A stretch of DNA of 64,000 nt, taken from Lacinutrix venerupis. Lineage in GTDB: Bacteria; Bacteroidota; Bacteroidia; Flavobacteriales; Flavobacteriaceae. This document shows positions 8,637-17,481 of this stretch, one piece after another. Both the position numbers and the translations under genes were made by a program. The stretch is from the NCBI RefSeq assembly GCF_003663945.1, contig NZ_RCCH01000001.1:496001-560000 (forward strand), read 5' to 3'. Position 1 is the stretch's first letter; each line of letters opens with the position of its first letter. The notes under the pieces were generated by a model, which saw only the letters and a program-made list of their open reading frames with translations, ran no database searches and was not told where the DNA came from.

Positions 8637-8927
8637 CTATTCTGAAAGTTGACCTATACAATGGTCTATCTCTCTAATTAATGCGTTTATTTTGAGTTTA
8701 GTTTCTCGTTTATCATCGTCACTGCCAAGTATTGTATTCGCCATTTTAAGAGTGTCGTACTTTTCTTTCCAAGTAATAATTTCTAATTCTTGCCTTTTAA
8801 TAGTACTTTGATATTGCTCTTGAGCTTTAGACAATTTTAAATTAGTTTCCCTTAAAACGGTTTGGTTTTTAAGGACTTTTTCTATTTTTAACTCTAAAGC
8901 ATCTACAATACCCTCTATATTACTCAT
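8637..8927 (-). CDS. Small coiled-coil protein upstream of zapA
   Basis: A 96-residue protein with no signal peptide or membrane segment. Residues about 5-65 form a near-continuous heptad pattern rich in Leu, Glu, Lys and Gln (LELKIEKVLKNQTVL, LKLSKAQEQYQ), with a short C-terminal helix (INALIREIDHCIGQLSE). It is the first gene of a likely zapA operon (16-base gap), so a role beside ZapA in division, comparable in position and style to a ZapB-type protein, is plausible. That is inference from context and coiled-coil content; no sequence identity to ZapB can be claimed. Confidence 0.75.
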   Translation of the reverse strand: MSNIEGIVDALELKIEKVLKNQTVLRETNLKLSKAQEQYQSTIKRQELEIITWKEKYDTLKMANTILGSDDDKRETKLKINALIREIDHCIGQLSE

Positions 8928-9080
8928 CTACAAATATCAATACTTATCTCACAAAGTTAACAGAACAGAACTTATTTAGCAATAGTTTTATCATAAAATT
9001 TCAAATAAAATAAAGTAACTCAATTAATTATTATTTAAACTTCAAAAAATCAATACAATGGGCTCGTATTTATTTTTTAC

Positions 9081-9109
9081 TTTGGTATTAATTAGCAATT
9101 GTATATTTT
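9081..9109 (+). promoter_or_regulatory. Predicted promoter of the M23 peptidase/TonB receptor pair
   Basis: TTTG at 9081-9084, 17 bases, then TATATTTT at 9102-9109 (seven of eight to TAnnTTTG). It is placed about 58 bases before the peptidase start codon, in the intergenic region divergent from the zapA operon. Confidence 0.55.
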
Positions 9110-9166
9110 AGCGTCTATACCAAATACTACTAAAATCCTTAAAATAAACTGGTACACTAAAATCTT

Positions 9167-10852
9167 ATGCGTAAACTTTTTTTGTTTTTTTTTATTAGCT
9201 TTTCTGTTTTTTCTCAAAACCAATATCCTCAAGATTATTTTAGGTCTCCTTTAGATATTAATATTGTTCTTGCTGGTACGTTTGCCGAGTTACGCTCTAA
9301 CCACTTTCACTCTGGTTTAGATATAAAAACAAAACAAATTGAAGGTTTAAAAGTTTATGGAATTGCAGATGGCTATGTAAGTAGAATAAAAATTACTCAT
9401 TTTGGATATGGAAAAGCACTATACATAACACACCCTAACGGATATACAAGTGTTTATGCTCATTTACAAAAATTTAGTCCAAAAATTGAAGCTTATATAA
9501 AAGCTAAACAATACAATAAAGAGTCTTTTGAAATTGAGGTTTTCCCTACTAATGAAGAATTAAAAATTACAAAAGGAGAAGTTATTGCCTATTCTGGAAA
9601 CACAGGCAGCTCTTCTGGTCCACATTTACATTTTGAAATTCGAGATAATGCCGAAAGACCTATAAACCCAATGCTTTTTGGTATAGACGTTAAAGACACA
9701 ACAAAACCAATAGTTTCAAATTTTTACGCATATCCAATTGGTGCAAATTCTCACGTAAACGGTTCTAACAAAAAACAAAAACTTAGAGTAATTCCTCAAA
9801 AAAATGGAGACTATAAAATTGAAGATTTAAAAGCCTATGGAACCATTGGCTTTGCCATAGAAACAATAGACAGACAAGACTTAGCAGCAAATAAAAACGG
9901 TGTTTACAATATTTCCACCTATTTTAATGGTATGCAAAATTTTGAAATAGATTTTAGGCGTTTTTCATTTGCCGAAACAAAACACTTAAACCGTTTAATC
10001 GATTATTCTCATTACAAATCTGAAAAACAAAAACTTCAGAAATTATTTATTGAAGAAAACAATCCGTTAAGTCTTTATAACAACATAATTGATAATGGTT
10101 ATATTACAATTCTAGACAGTACAGCTTCAGTTTACAAAACAAAAATTAGCGATTTTAAAGGCAACGAAACCAATGTAGATATTACTATAAAAGGAGATGT
10201 AAAAATTCCAGACGATGTTGAAGAAAAAAAAACAACGCAACACTACATACAACATGATCTAGAAGCTGAATTGCAACAAGATAAATTTAAAGTTAATTTT
10301 TACAAAGACACTTTTTACGATAGTTTCTTTATAGATTTTAATGTTAAAAACGACACACTTACATTACACAAACCTATTATTCCTGTAAAAAAGAGTTTTA
10401 CTATCTCTTATGATATTAGCAATTTTAAAGAAGAAGATTTAAAACAATTATATATAGCCGAATTAATTGGGTGGAATAACTGGCCAAGTTATTCTCCAAC
10501 AAAAAGAAAAGGAAATACATTAAGCACTTATACTAAAGATTTAGGAACTTACGTTTTAGCAAGAGACACTGTTGCGCCTACCATTAAACCTATAAACTTT
10601 AAAGATGGGAGTTGGCTAAGTAAATACAGGTATTTAAAAGTTAAAATTAACGATAAAGGTACCGGCATTTCAAATTACAGAGCCACTATAAATGGTAAGT
10701 GGATATTAATGGAATACAATTACAAAAAGAAAACGTTAACATACGATTTTAACGATGCTGTTAGTACAGAAACAAAAAACAAATTAAAAGTAATAGTTAC
10801 AGATAACGTAGGAAATAGTACTACATTTGAAACTACTTTTTTTAGAAAATAA
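9167..10852 (+). CDS. M23-family (LytM) zinc metallopeptidase, secreted
   Basis: Cell-wall endopeptidase-like protein of 561 residues, exported by a Sec signal peptide (MRKLFLFFF, cut after VFSQ). The LytM domain lies unusually close to the N-terminus (about 45-165). It keeps the zinc and catalytic residues: HxxxD in FHSGLDIKT, a helper His in YAHLQKF, and HxH in GPHLHFEIRD. The C-terminal 390 residues are beta-rich with no motif I recognise, and may bind envelope partners. Peptidoglycan cross-link cleavage is the expected activity. A TonB-dependent receptor follows after 16 bases, so the two are probably one transcript, which ties the peptidase to the outer envelope. Confidence 0.92.
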   Translation: MRKLFLFFFISFSVFSQNQYPQDYFRSPLDINIVLAGTFAELRSNHFHSGLDIKTKQIEGLKVYGIADGYVSRIKITHFGYGKALYITHPNGYTSVYAHLQKFSPKIEAYIKAKQYNKESFEIEVFPTNEELKITKGEVIAYSGNTGSSSGPHLHFEIRDNAERPINPMLFGIDVKDTTKPIVSNFYAYPIGANSHVNGSNKKQKLRVIPQKNGDYKIEDLKAYGTIGFAIETIDRQDLAANKNGVYNISTYFNGMQNFEIDFRRFSFAETKHLNRLIDYSHYKSEKQKLQKLFIEENNPLSLYNNIIDNGYITILDSTASVYKTKISDFKGNETNVDITIKGDVKIPDDVEEKKTTQHYIQHDLEAELQQDKFKVNFYKDTFYDSFFIDFNVKNDTLTLHKPIIPVKKSFTISYDISNFKEEDLKQLYIAELIGWNNWPSYSPTKRKGNTLSTYTKDLGTYVLARDTVAPTIKPINFKDGSWLSKYRYLKVKINDKGTGISNYRATINGKWILMEYNYKKKTLTYDFNDAVSTETKNKLKVIVTDNVGNSTTFETTFFRK

Positions 10853-10868
10853 ATAATAAACTACAACC

Positions 10869-13331
10869 TTGACTACAAAAACTAACTTACTAAAATTATT
10901 AGTATTACTACTTCCTCTTTACACATTAGCACAAACAGCAATTGTAAATGGTGTAATTTTAGACGACAGTAATTTTCCGCTTCAGGCAGTAAATGTAAAA
11001 ACCCGAACAGATGGTACAGCTACAAACGATACTGGTTTTTATGAAATTACTATACCATCAAACACAGATGTAACATTAGTATATTCTCACGTTTCTCATA
11101 AAAATGTAACCATAACTGTAAATTTAAAAAATGGAGAAGTTTTCGAGTTTAATCCAGTTTTAAAAACCGATGTCGATCAAATTGAAACCATTGTACTTAA
11201 CGGCAAAAAACGTAAAGATGTACAAGGCATTGTAAACATAGACCCAAAAACACTAATTAAAATTCCTGGAGCTCAAGCTGGTGTAGAAAATTTATTAAAA
11301 ACATTACCTGGAGTTAGCAGCAATAACGAATTAAGCACACAATATTCTGTACGCGGTGGAAATTTTGATGAAAACCTTGTATACGTTAATGGTATAGAAG
11401 TTTACAGACCATTTCTTGTACGTTCTGGACAACAAGAAGGTTTAAGTTTTATAAATAGCGATTTAGTACAAAATGTAGATTTTTCTGCAGGAGGTTTTCA
11501 AGCTAAATATGGAGATAAATTATCTTCGGTTTTAGATATTACATACAAAAGACCAAAAGATTTTGCTGTTGCTGCAGATTTAAGCTTACTTGGCGGAAGT
11601 CTTGCTGTAGAATCTGCAAGTAAAGATTCTAAATTTACAAGCATAACAGGTTTACGCTATCGTGACAATTCACTTTTAGTACAAGCTAAAGAAACAGAAA
11701 CCAATTATAATCCTGTATTTGCAGATGTGCAAACGTTTTTAACCTATAGATTTACAGATAAATTTGAATTAAGTTTCCTTGGTAACGCTTCTTTAAACAA
11801 ATACGATTACGAACCACAAGCCAGACAAACAAATTTTGGAACATTAGATAATCCTGTAGCATTATTAGTAGATTACGAAGGTCAAGAACGTGATAAATAC
11901 CAAACACTTTTTGGTGCTTTACAAGCCAGTTACGAGTTAAACGACAAAGTCACTTTAGGCCTGGTTGCTTCTACTTACCATACTATAGAAGAAGAACATT
12001 TCGATATTTCTGCACAATACAGTTTAGGTGAAGTTAACAGTAATATTGGCGATGAAAATTTAGGTGAAGTTGAATTTTCCGAAGGTATTGGCGGACAGTT
12101 AAACCATGGACGTAACGACATTGACGCCTTAATTACAACTATAGAACATAAAGGAACAGCAAATATTAATGAAAATGAAATTAAATGGTCTGTTAAATAC
12201 ACAAACGAAGACATTAGAGACCGTTTAATAGAATGGGAAGTTATAGACTCGGCAGGATTTTCTATAAATGCACCAAACTCAAATAGTTTTAACCAAGAAC
12301 CTTACGAGCCAGACACCTTTCCTATAACAGCTTTTCAAAATGCAAGAGCCAGAAATAATACACAAATAAACAGAATACAGGCGTATTTACAATGGAGTAA
12401 ACGCTCTACTTTGGGCGATGCAGATGTTTGGTACAATGCTGGAGTTCGCGCACATAACTGGCAAGTAACAGACAGCAATATTACTGGAGACAACCAATTA
12501 GTAGTAAGCCCAAGAGCACAATTTGCTATTAAACCAGATTGGGAAAAAGACATGCTATTTCGCTTAAGTGGTGGTTTATATTACCAACCTCCATTTTATA
12601 GAGAATTGCGTGACGCAAATGGAACTGTACAACCTAATGTAAAGGCACAAAAATCGGTACACGTAGTATTAGGAAACGATTTTAGTTTTAAAATGAACGA
12701 GCGCCCATTTAAACTATCAACAGAACTGTATTATAAAAACTTAACAGATGTTAATCCATACACTGTAGAAAATGTACGTATTCGTTATGCTGCAGATAAT
12801 AGCGCTACAGCTTATGCTTATGGTTTAGATATGCGATTAAACGGTGAGTTTGTTCCAGGTACAGAAAGTTGGTTTAGTTTTGGCTATCTTAAAACCGAAG
12901 AAAACATTAACAACAGAGGTGATATTGCCAGACCAACAGACCAACGCTTAAAGTTTGCCGCATTATTTCAAGACTATGTACCAAACTTACCAAATTTTAA
13001 AATGTATTTAAACTTAGTGTACAATACAGGTTTACCTGGTGGTTCTCCAAGTTATGCAGATAAATACCAATACCAAAACCGTTTACCAGATTATAAACGT
13101 GCAGATATTGGTTTTCAGTTTGTACTTGTAGATGCTAAAAAGCAATTTGATAGCGGTTGGAAAAAACCGTTTAAAGATTTATCTTTGGGTTTCGAAATTT
13201 TTAATGTTTTCGATGTACAAAACTCAATCACCAATACTTGGGTGCGCGATGTATATAGTAAAAGACAATATGCTATCCCAAATTACTTAACACCAAGAGT
13301 GTTTAATGTTAGAACAACTATGAGGTTTTAA
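10869..13331 (+). CDS. TonB-dependent receptor with carboxypeptidase-like N-terminal domain
   Basis: Outer-membrane active-transport receptor of 820 residues. Order: signal peptide (cut after TLAQ, about residue 22), a carboxypeptidase-regulatory-like beta domain (GVILDDSNFPLQAVNVK, about 25-110), a plug domain with the usual pattern (LKTLPGVSS, YSVRGGNFDENLVYVNGIE, about 130-230), then a 22-stranded barrel ending in aromatic residue VRTTMRF. The substrate is unknown; no SusD partner is nearby, which argues against a polysaccharide locus. The only usable start is TTG at 10869: stop codons lie in frame just upstream and no ATG precedes the signal peptide. Probably co-transcribed with the M23 peptidase. 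Confidence 0.93.
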   Translation: MTTKTNLLKLLVLLLPLYTLAQTAIVNGVILDDSNFPLQAVNVKTRTDGTATNDTGFYEITIPSNTDVTLVYSHVSHKNVTITVNLKNGEVFEFNPVLKTDVDQIETIVLNGKKRKDVQGIVNIDPKTLIKIPGAQAGVENLLKTLPGVSSNNELSTQYSVRGGNFDENLVYVNGIEVYRPFLVRSGQQEGLSFINSDLVQNVDFSAGGFQAKYGDKLSSVLDITYKRPKDFAVAADLSLLGGSLAVESASKDSKFTSITGLRYRDNSLLVQAKETETNYNPVFADVQTFLTYRFTDKFELSFLGNASLNKYDYEPQARQTNFGTLDNPVALLVDYEGQERDKYQTLFGALQASYELNDKVTLGLVASTYHTIEEEHFDISAQYSLGEVNSNIGDENLGEVEFSEGIGGQLNHGRNDIDALITTIEHKGTANINENEIKWSVKYTNEDIRDRLIEWEVIDSAGFSINAPNSNSFNQEPYEPDTFPITAFQNARARNNTQINRIQAYLQWSKRSTLGDADVWYNAGVRAHNWQVTDSNITGDNQLVVSPRAQFAIKPDWEKDMLFRLSGGLYYQPPFYRELRDANGTVQPNVKAQKSVHVVLGNDFSFKMNERPFKLSTELYYKNLTDVNPYTVENVRIRYAADNSATAYAYGLDMRLNGEFVPGTESWFSFGYLKTEENINNRGDIARPTDQRLKFAALFQDYVPNLPNFKMYLNLVYNTGLPGGSPSYADKYQYQNRLPDYKRADIGFQFVLVDAKKQFDSGWKKPFKDLSLGFEIFNVFDVQNSITNTWVRDVYSKRQYAIPNYLTPRVFNVRTTMRF

Positions 13332-13389
13332 AACATAACAAATTCAATTATATATTATTTTTTGAAATTTCGCATGATTGACTTTCTCG

Positions 13390-13498
13390 TTTTTTTCCGC
13401 TAACTTCGTTTACTTGTGCTGAACTAGTTTCAGTATCGTTTGATATAAAATATTAAAATGATTTGATATTAATTAACACGTTACCACACATTTGAGGA
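13390..13498. other. 5' border of a small accessory block
   Basis: Between the TonB receptor and the next gene lie a 13-base sequence (taacttcgtttac, 13401-13413) that recurs at 27055-27067, an imperfect hairpin ctgaactagtttcag (13420-13434), and gttaccacac at 13480-13489, which is inverted at 14121-14130. The recurrence suggests a repeat-derived border rather than a promoter only. Confidence 0.5.
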
Positions 13499-13999
13499 AT
13501 GAAAGATAATAGGGATTTAATTTTAGAGTTTTTATCTGAAAATAGGGATAGGCATTTTAACCAAATGGAATTAAAACAAAAATTATTTCCTGAATTAAAT
13601 AAAGACCAAGTAAAAGAACTTTTACAGCAAATCATTGAATATAAGTCAAGTTTAATGAGAGTCGGTACTGAATCTACTATAGGGATTTTACCTGTAAAAC
13701 ACAGTGGACTTATAGACGATTTTCTTTTAAAAGGTGGGTTTAATAAAATAGAATCGGATTTAAAATCTGATTCCGAGTTTGATAAAGAAAAAAACAAACT
13801 TGATTTAGAAATTAAACTTTTACAAAAGAACAAATTAGAATATGAGGAAACTATTCGTGAACAAAATAACCGAATAAGAAATCTAACGGAAGACCTTAAA
13901 TTTATTAGTTTAATACAAAAATATTGGTGGGTTGTTATTACTTGTATAGGTATTGGATGGTCTTTAGGAGAAATTCTGGACAAATTAGGATGGACATAA
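13499..13999 (+). CDS. Uncharacterised protein: winged-helix-like N-terminus, coiled coil, C-terminal membrane helix
   Basis: No known family recognised. The 166-residue protein has three parts: an N-terminal helical region like a small winged-helix domain (about 1-60; DLILEFLSENRDRHFNQMEL), a Lys/Glu-rich coiled coil (about 90-135; KNKLDLEIKLLQKNKLEYEE), and one C-terminal hydrophobic segment (about 139-157, KYWWVVITCIGIGWSL) that could anchor it in the inner membrane, with the rest in the cytoplasm. The start ATG follows a GAGG stretch, unlike most genes here, which lack a clear ribosome site. A longer frame exists on the other strand but has the Ser/Cys-rich make-up of an antisense shadow. 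The gene sits between 10-base inverted repeats, which suggests recent gain. Confidence 0.7.
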   Translation: MKDNRDLILEFLSENRDRHFNQMELKQKLFPELNKDQVKELLQQIIEYKSSLMRVGTESTIGILPVKHSGLIDDFLLKGGFNKIESDLKSDSEFDKEKNKLDLEIKLLQKNKLEYEETIREQNNRIRNLTEDLKFISLIQKYWWVVITCIGIGWSLGEILDKLGWT

Positions 14000-14118
14000 A
14001 AAATACAAACCCAATCCAAGCCCAAAACAATTGACAATATGCATTTATTTTAACTAATGTTTTGTTATGAAATTTTGACGTAATATTTGAATTTTAAATT
14101 AATAATCTGATTATAAAA

Positions 14119-14270
14119 ACGTGTGGTAACACCGTATATAATTTATTACTAGTTCTGGCCTACTTACAAAAATACTCTCCTATTTTCTATTCTGTATTTA
14201 TTAAATTACGTGCAAAACCCACGTAACAAACCATACACAAACACGTAAACAAACTTCCCCAAAATCAGCA
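14119..14270 (+). repeat. Dispersed intergenic repeat, copy A
   Basis: About 150 bases that align along their length with 33393-33541 (copy B): shared pieces include ttactta, gattttct/tattttct, a GC-poor middle, a short stem-loop and the tail acaaa-ccgtaaac/acacgtaaac followed by aacttccc. In copy A the stem-loop is ttacgtg/cacgtaa (14206-14226). In copy B the same place has attagttgc/gcaactaat. Different bases with kept pairing suggests the structure is selected. Both copies lie just behind accessory genes in the same orientation. Confidence 0.6.
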
Positions 14271-14358
14271 TTAAAATTGAAAACTAAATTATTTCTTAAT
14301 ATATAGCCAACTATTTCATAAAGTCTCACTTCTACTCTATCAAAACCTTAGATTCTTG

Positions 14359-14366
14359 TATATTTG
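14359..14366 (+). promoter_or_regulatory. Bacteroidota -7 box of the PLP-enzyme gene
   Basis: TATATTTG, a full consensus match 22 bases before the ATG. No clear TTG stands at 17-23 bases upstream. Confidence 0.5.
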
Positions 14367-14387
14367 CTGTCTTAAAAAAGTAAGAAA

Positions 14388-16232
14388 ATGCAAGACAATA
14401 CAATGCTAAATTATATTAATAATGTTTTAGAAAATATGCCTTTAGATTGGTTAAAGCTAACAACCCATCGATTGGATATCTACAACGAGGCATTAGCTAA
14501 AACACAGTTTTTAGAGCAATTTGAAATTTTATATAATAATAACAATTATAGTACTTCAGAATTAGAAAAATTACCAACAGCATACGATTATATAAGATTA
14601 GGTCATCCATTATCTTGTATATTAGAATGGACCGTTGGAAAATTAAATAATATAGCACCAGAAAACGTAATAAGTTTTGCATCGCAAACCATGCCTATTT
14701 TAGCTATTCTTAGAAAAAACAGCTTTAATAATAAAAACACACAAATAGTTTATACTGAAGCTTTACCAGATTGTTTTAATGAAGCTATTTTAAAAAATGT
14801 GTATGGTTATACTTTCAATTTAAAAAAAGTTGACAAAGCAGAAGATGTTTCGACCTTTAACGGTAGTACTATTTTTATTTCTAATCAAGAAAATATTAAC
14901 AACGTAGCGCTTACACCAAACATCGATTTCTACATTAATTTACAAAACAATATTGGTAGTATTTTAATTGCAAATGGAGAAGAAAATAACAATTATATTT
15001 CAGAAATTCAGCATGTAAGACGTCGCGAATCTATAGCAATGACTCCTAGTAACGTGAATGTAGTTTTAAAAGCAATTGCGCTACAATCTTCTTACAACAA
15101 CCAGGTTGATATAGATAAAACAAGTAAAACAGAAGTTTTAAGTTTAATTAATAAAATTTCTGGATCTAATACTAAAGCCTTAGTAGCATCAAGTGGCCTA
15201 TCTATTCAATATGCTATTTTAATGGGCTTAATTCATGATGCTTTAGAGCATAATCCAGAAAAAGCTATAAAAATTGTTGTACCACCAAATTGTTATGGCG
15301 GTACAAACGACCAAGCAAGACGTGTTGCAGTAAGTATAGATAATGTGGAAATTGTAGATTTACCTGTAGATGGTGACGCCGATATGGTTAGTAGTATAGA
15401 TCGTGTTTTAAATACAATTGCTACACAAGATGCTATACCGTACATTATTGCAGAAATTCCAACCAATCCACGAGTAGAAGTTCCTAATCTTACAGCGTTA
15501 AAAGAAGCTTTAACTAAAGTAAGAAAAACTAAAAATGGCGATACTGCCATAGATCCTGTTTTTGTTTTAGATCAAACATTTTGTCCTAATGTACAGTTTT
15601 TAGGTAAAGGTAAAATACTTTCAACCGTTAGAACAATTTCATTTGCAAGTGGCTCTAAATTTCCAAGTGGCGGACAATGTACTGCTGGTTACTGCGTAGG
15701 AAATACAAAAACAGAATCGTTAATAGAAAAAATAGAAACACATCTTAAGCTTTGCGATAATGAAGCCACTTCGCTTCAATATCAAATATTAGCAAAGCAA
15801 ATGCCTTCAATGAATAAAAGAATTATTGATGCTTATAAAAATACACGTGAGTTTGTAAACTATATTCACGAAGTTTTACCAGAAGCAAAAATAAATTTTG
15901 TTTCTAAAGACTTAGCGGAACAAGAGTTTATGCCTTCTGTTTTCTCTCTAGATTTACCTACAAAAGGAAATACTAACGAGGAAAAAGAGACTTATAAAAG
16001 AGCATTAAATTTAAAACTCATTAATTTAATGATTACCGAAATTCCTAACGAAAGTAAATTTTGTGTAAGTTATGGGCAATTAAAAGGCTGCTACTGGACG
16101 GTGCCTGCAACCTCTACACAAGGTACAACTAAGGAAGGTGATAAAGACTATATTGTTCGCGCTTCGTTATCTGCAAATATGGATTTAGAAAAACATAAAG
16201 AAGTGTTTTTAAAATTTGTTAAAAGCATTTAA
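14388..16232 (+). CDS. PLP-dependent enzyme of the Cys/Met-metabolism type (fold I), enlarged
   Basis: A 614-residue cytoplasmic protein. The region from about 215 on resembles trans-sulfuration enzymes: ALVASSGLSIQYAIL corresponds to the phosphate-binding loop, IIAEIPTNPRVEVPNL to the substrate/cofactor segment with the family E-x-PxNP pattern, DQTF to the Asp that holds the pyridine nitrogen, and SFASGSKFPSGG to the Schiff-base lysine. The first 200 residues are an extra N-terminal part absent from the 380-400-residue classic enzymes. C-gamma or C-beta lyase/synthase chemistry on a sulfur amino acid is likely, but the exact reaction cannot be assigned. Transcribed alone, with a strong terminator. 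Confidence 0.8.
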   Translation: MQDNTMLNYINNVLENMPLDWLKLTTHRLDIYNEALAKTQFLEQFEILYNNNNYSTSELEKLPTAYDYIRLGHPLSCILEWTVGKLNNIAPENVISFASQTMPILAILRKNSFNNKNTQIVYTEALPDCFNEAILKNVYGYTFNLKKVDKAEDVSTFNGSTIFISNQENINNVALTPNIDFYINLQNNIGSILIANGEENNNYISEIQHVRRRESIAMTPSNVNVVLKAIALQSSYNNQVDIDKTSKTEVLSLINKISGSNTKALVASSGLSIQYAILMGLIHDALEHNPEKAIKIVVPPNCYGGTNDQARRVAVSIDNVEIVDLPVDGDADMVSSIDRVLNTIATQDAIPYIIAEIPTNPRVEVPNLTALKEALTKVRKTKNGDTAIDPVFVLDQTFCPNVQFLGKGKILSTVRTISFASGSKFPSGGQCTAGYCVGNTKTESLIEKIETHLKLCDNEATSLQYQILAKQMPSMNKRIIDAYKNTREFVNYIHEVLPEAKINFVSKDLAEQEFMPSVFSLDLPTKGNTNEEKETYKRALNLKLINLMITEIPNESKFCVSYGQLKGCYWTVPATSTQGTTKEGDKDYIVRASLSANMDLEKHKEVFLKFVKSI

Positions 16233-16240
16233 TCTATATA

Positions 16241-16267
16241 AAAAAAGCACTCTACGGAGTGCTTTTA
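16241..16267. terminator. Bidirectional terminator with a UACG tetraloop
   Basis: The stem gcactc/gagtgc closes a tacg loop (UNCG class, very stable). A runs precede it and T follows, so it can serve both convergent genes. Confidence 0.88.
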
Positions 16268-16290
16268 ATTTTTATAACATATCGATTATA

Positions 16291-16593
16291 TTAACTAACT
16301 TCAATAACCGTTTCTTTCGTTTTTGTTTTAAAAACGTATGTATATAACCACATTAGTGTAAATGTTGGTATAACATCTAATCCTGGCATTGCTTCTTCTA
16401 TAAAAGAAACTGCTGCACCTAATTTTCCTGCATTACCTTTATAAAGTTTAGTCATTAAATATGCTGAAGCTGGAGCCCAAACAACATCTATTATCTCTCC
16501 TATTCCAGGAATAATAAAACTGGCGTATCCTACAGCATCAAAAATAATACTTGCTGCTAAAATTTTGTATTTGTTGGTGTTTTCTAAATTCAT
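16291..16593 (-). CDS. Small membrane protein of unknown function
   Basis: A 100-residue protein without a cleavable signal. Two or three hydrophobic helices are visible: about 11-32 (KILAASIIFDAVGYASFIIPG), 36-46, and 72-90 (DVIPTFTLMWLYTYVF). The GIGEIIDVVWAPASAYLM part resembles small integral membrane proteins annotated only as hypothetical in flavobacteria. It is a single gene converging on the PLP-enzyme terminator. No function is offered. Confidence 0.7.
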   Translation of the reverse strand: MNLENTNKYKILAASIIFDAVGYASFIIPGIGEIIDVVWAPASAYLMTKLYKGNAGKLGAAVSFIEEAMPGLDVIPTFTLMWLYTYVFKTKTKETVIEVS

Positions 16594-16752
16594 TGTGTTG
16601 TAATTTTGTTAATACTTTTTATAAATCAAATAGTGTTCCGTTTTTTACTTATATCATAAAAAAACTATTAAAACCACTAAATTTGAAACCTATAATTATC
16701 TATTAGTAAAGGTTTTACAGTATTTGTTACAAAACAATTAAATTAAAAAATG

Positions 16753-17304
16753 CTAAGTAGTAGGTTTTAACTTATTACTATAATAAGTATTAAGTTTTTT
16801 AAGTTTGGGATGGATAACAAACTGGCAATAAGAGTTTTCTTTATTACGCTCGTAAAATTCATGATGCTCTTGTTCTGCTCTATAAAATACATCAAAAGCA
16901 GTAACTTCGGTAACAATAGTATCATCAAAAATCTGCTCGCTATCTAAATGTTTTATAAATGCTTCAGCTTGATGTTTTTGTTCTTCATTATGATAGAATA
17001 TAGCCGAACGATATTGTGTACCAATATCATGACCTTGTCTATTTAATGTTGTTGGGTCATGAGTTGCAAAAAATATTTCTAATAACTCTATATAACTAAT
17101 CTTATTAGAATTATAGTATAACTGTATAGCTTCAGCATGTCCTGTTCTTCCAGTAGTAATTTCGCGATAAGCAGGATTTTTAATATGTCCACCAGTAAAT
17201 CCAGAAACCACTTGCTCTACACCTACTACTCTATTAAAAACAGCTTCGGTACACCAAAAACATCCATTTGCAAAAGTTGCTATATTTAAATTGTTCTTTT
17301 CCAT
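16753..17304 (-). CDS. msrA: Peptide methionine sulfoxide reductase MsrA
   Basis: Repairs oxidised proteins by reducing the S-epimer of methionine sulfoxide, using thioredoxin. It has 183 residues, the normal MsrA size, and no signal peptide, so it is cytoplasmic. The catalytic Cys15 is in NGCFWCTEAVF; the second Cys of this motif (Cys18) and Cys169 (SYCQFVIHPKL region) could resolve the disulfide. GFTGGHIKNPAYREI, TGHAEAIQL and GTQYRSAIFYHNEEQ are the standard conserved blocks. No msrB is fused or adjacent. Confidence 0.95.
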   Translation of the reverse strand: MEKNNLNIATFANGCFWCTEAVFNRVVGVEQVVSGFTGGHIKNPAYREITTGRTGHAEAIQLYYNSNKISYIELLEIFFATHDPTTLNRQGHDIGTQYRSAIFYHNEEQKHQAEAFIKHLDSEQIFDDTIVTEVTAFDVFYRAEQEHHEFYERNKENSYCQFVIHPKLKKLNTYYSNKLKPTT

Positions 17305-17374
17305 AATTTAAATTTAATTAAAAAAGTCCGTTTTTAAAGCATAACCTTACTTTACCAATATTATTTAACTTTTT

Positions 17375-17409
17375 TTTGTGAAATAAAAGCAACTACAAAA
17401 TTAGATTTG
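17375..17409 (+). promoter_or_regulatory. Predicted promoter of the DUF5916 gene
   Basis: TTTG at 17375-17378, 23 bases, then TAGATTTG at 17402-17409 (full -7 match), about 72 bases before the start codon. Confidence 0.55.
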
Positions 17410-17481
17410 TAACCGAAAACTGTAACAATTAAAAATTTCGCAAGTCTTTAGACTACAAATACTAACTAACCACTTTCTTTA

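Larger units (their letters stand above)
14000..14387. other. 388-base gap: dispersed repeat copy A and a promoter
   Basis: This stretch has no gene. It holds the right inverted repeat of the accessory block (gtgtggtaac, 14121-14130), a repeat element (described separately), and near its end TATATTTG at 14359-14366, a full -7 box for the next gene. I see no tRNA and no recognisable ncRNA. The first 100 bases contain nothing I can name. Confidence 0.6.

Noticed and set aside
13453-14037. 194-codon minus-strand frame
   Set aside because: Longer than the chosen gene but Ser/Cys/Phe-rich as expected for the antisense of a Lys/Glu-rich gene; no ribosome site and no domain. The plus-strand gene has a GAGG site, coiled coil and membrane helix.
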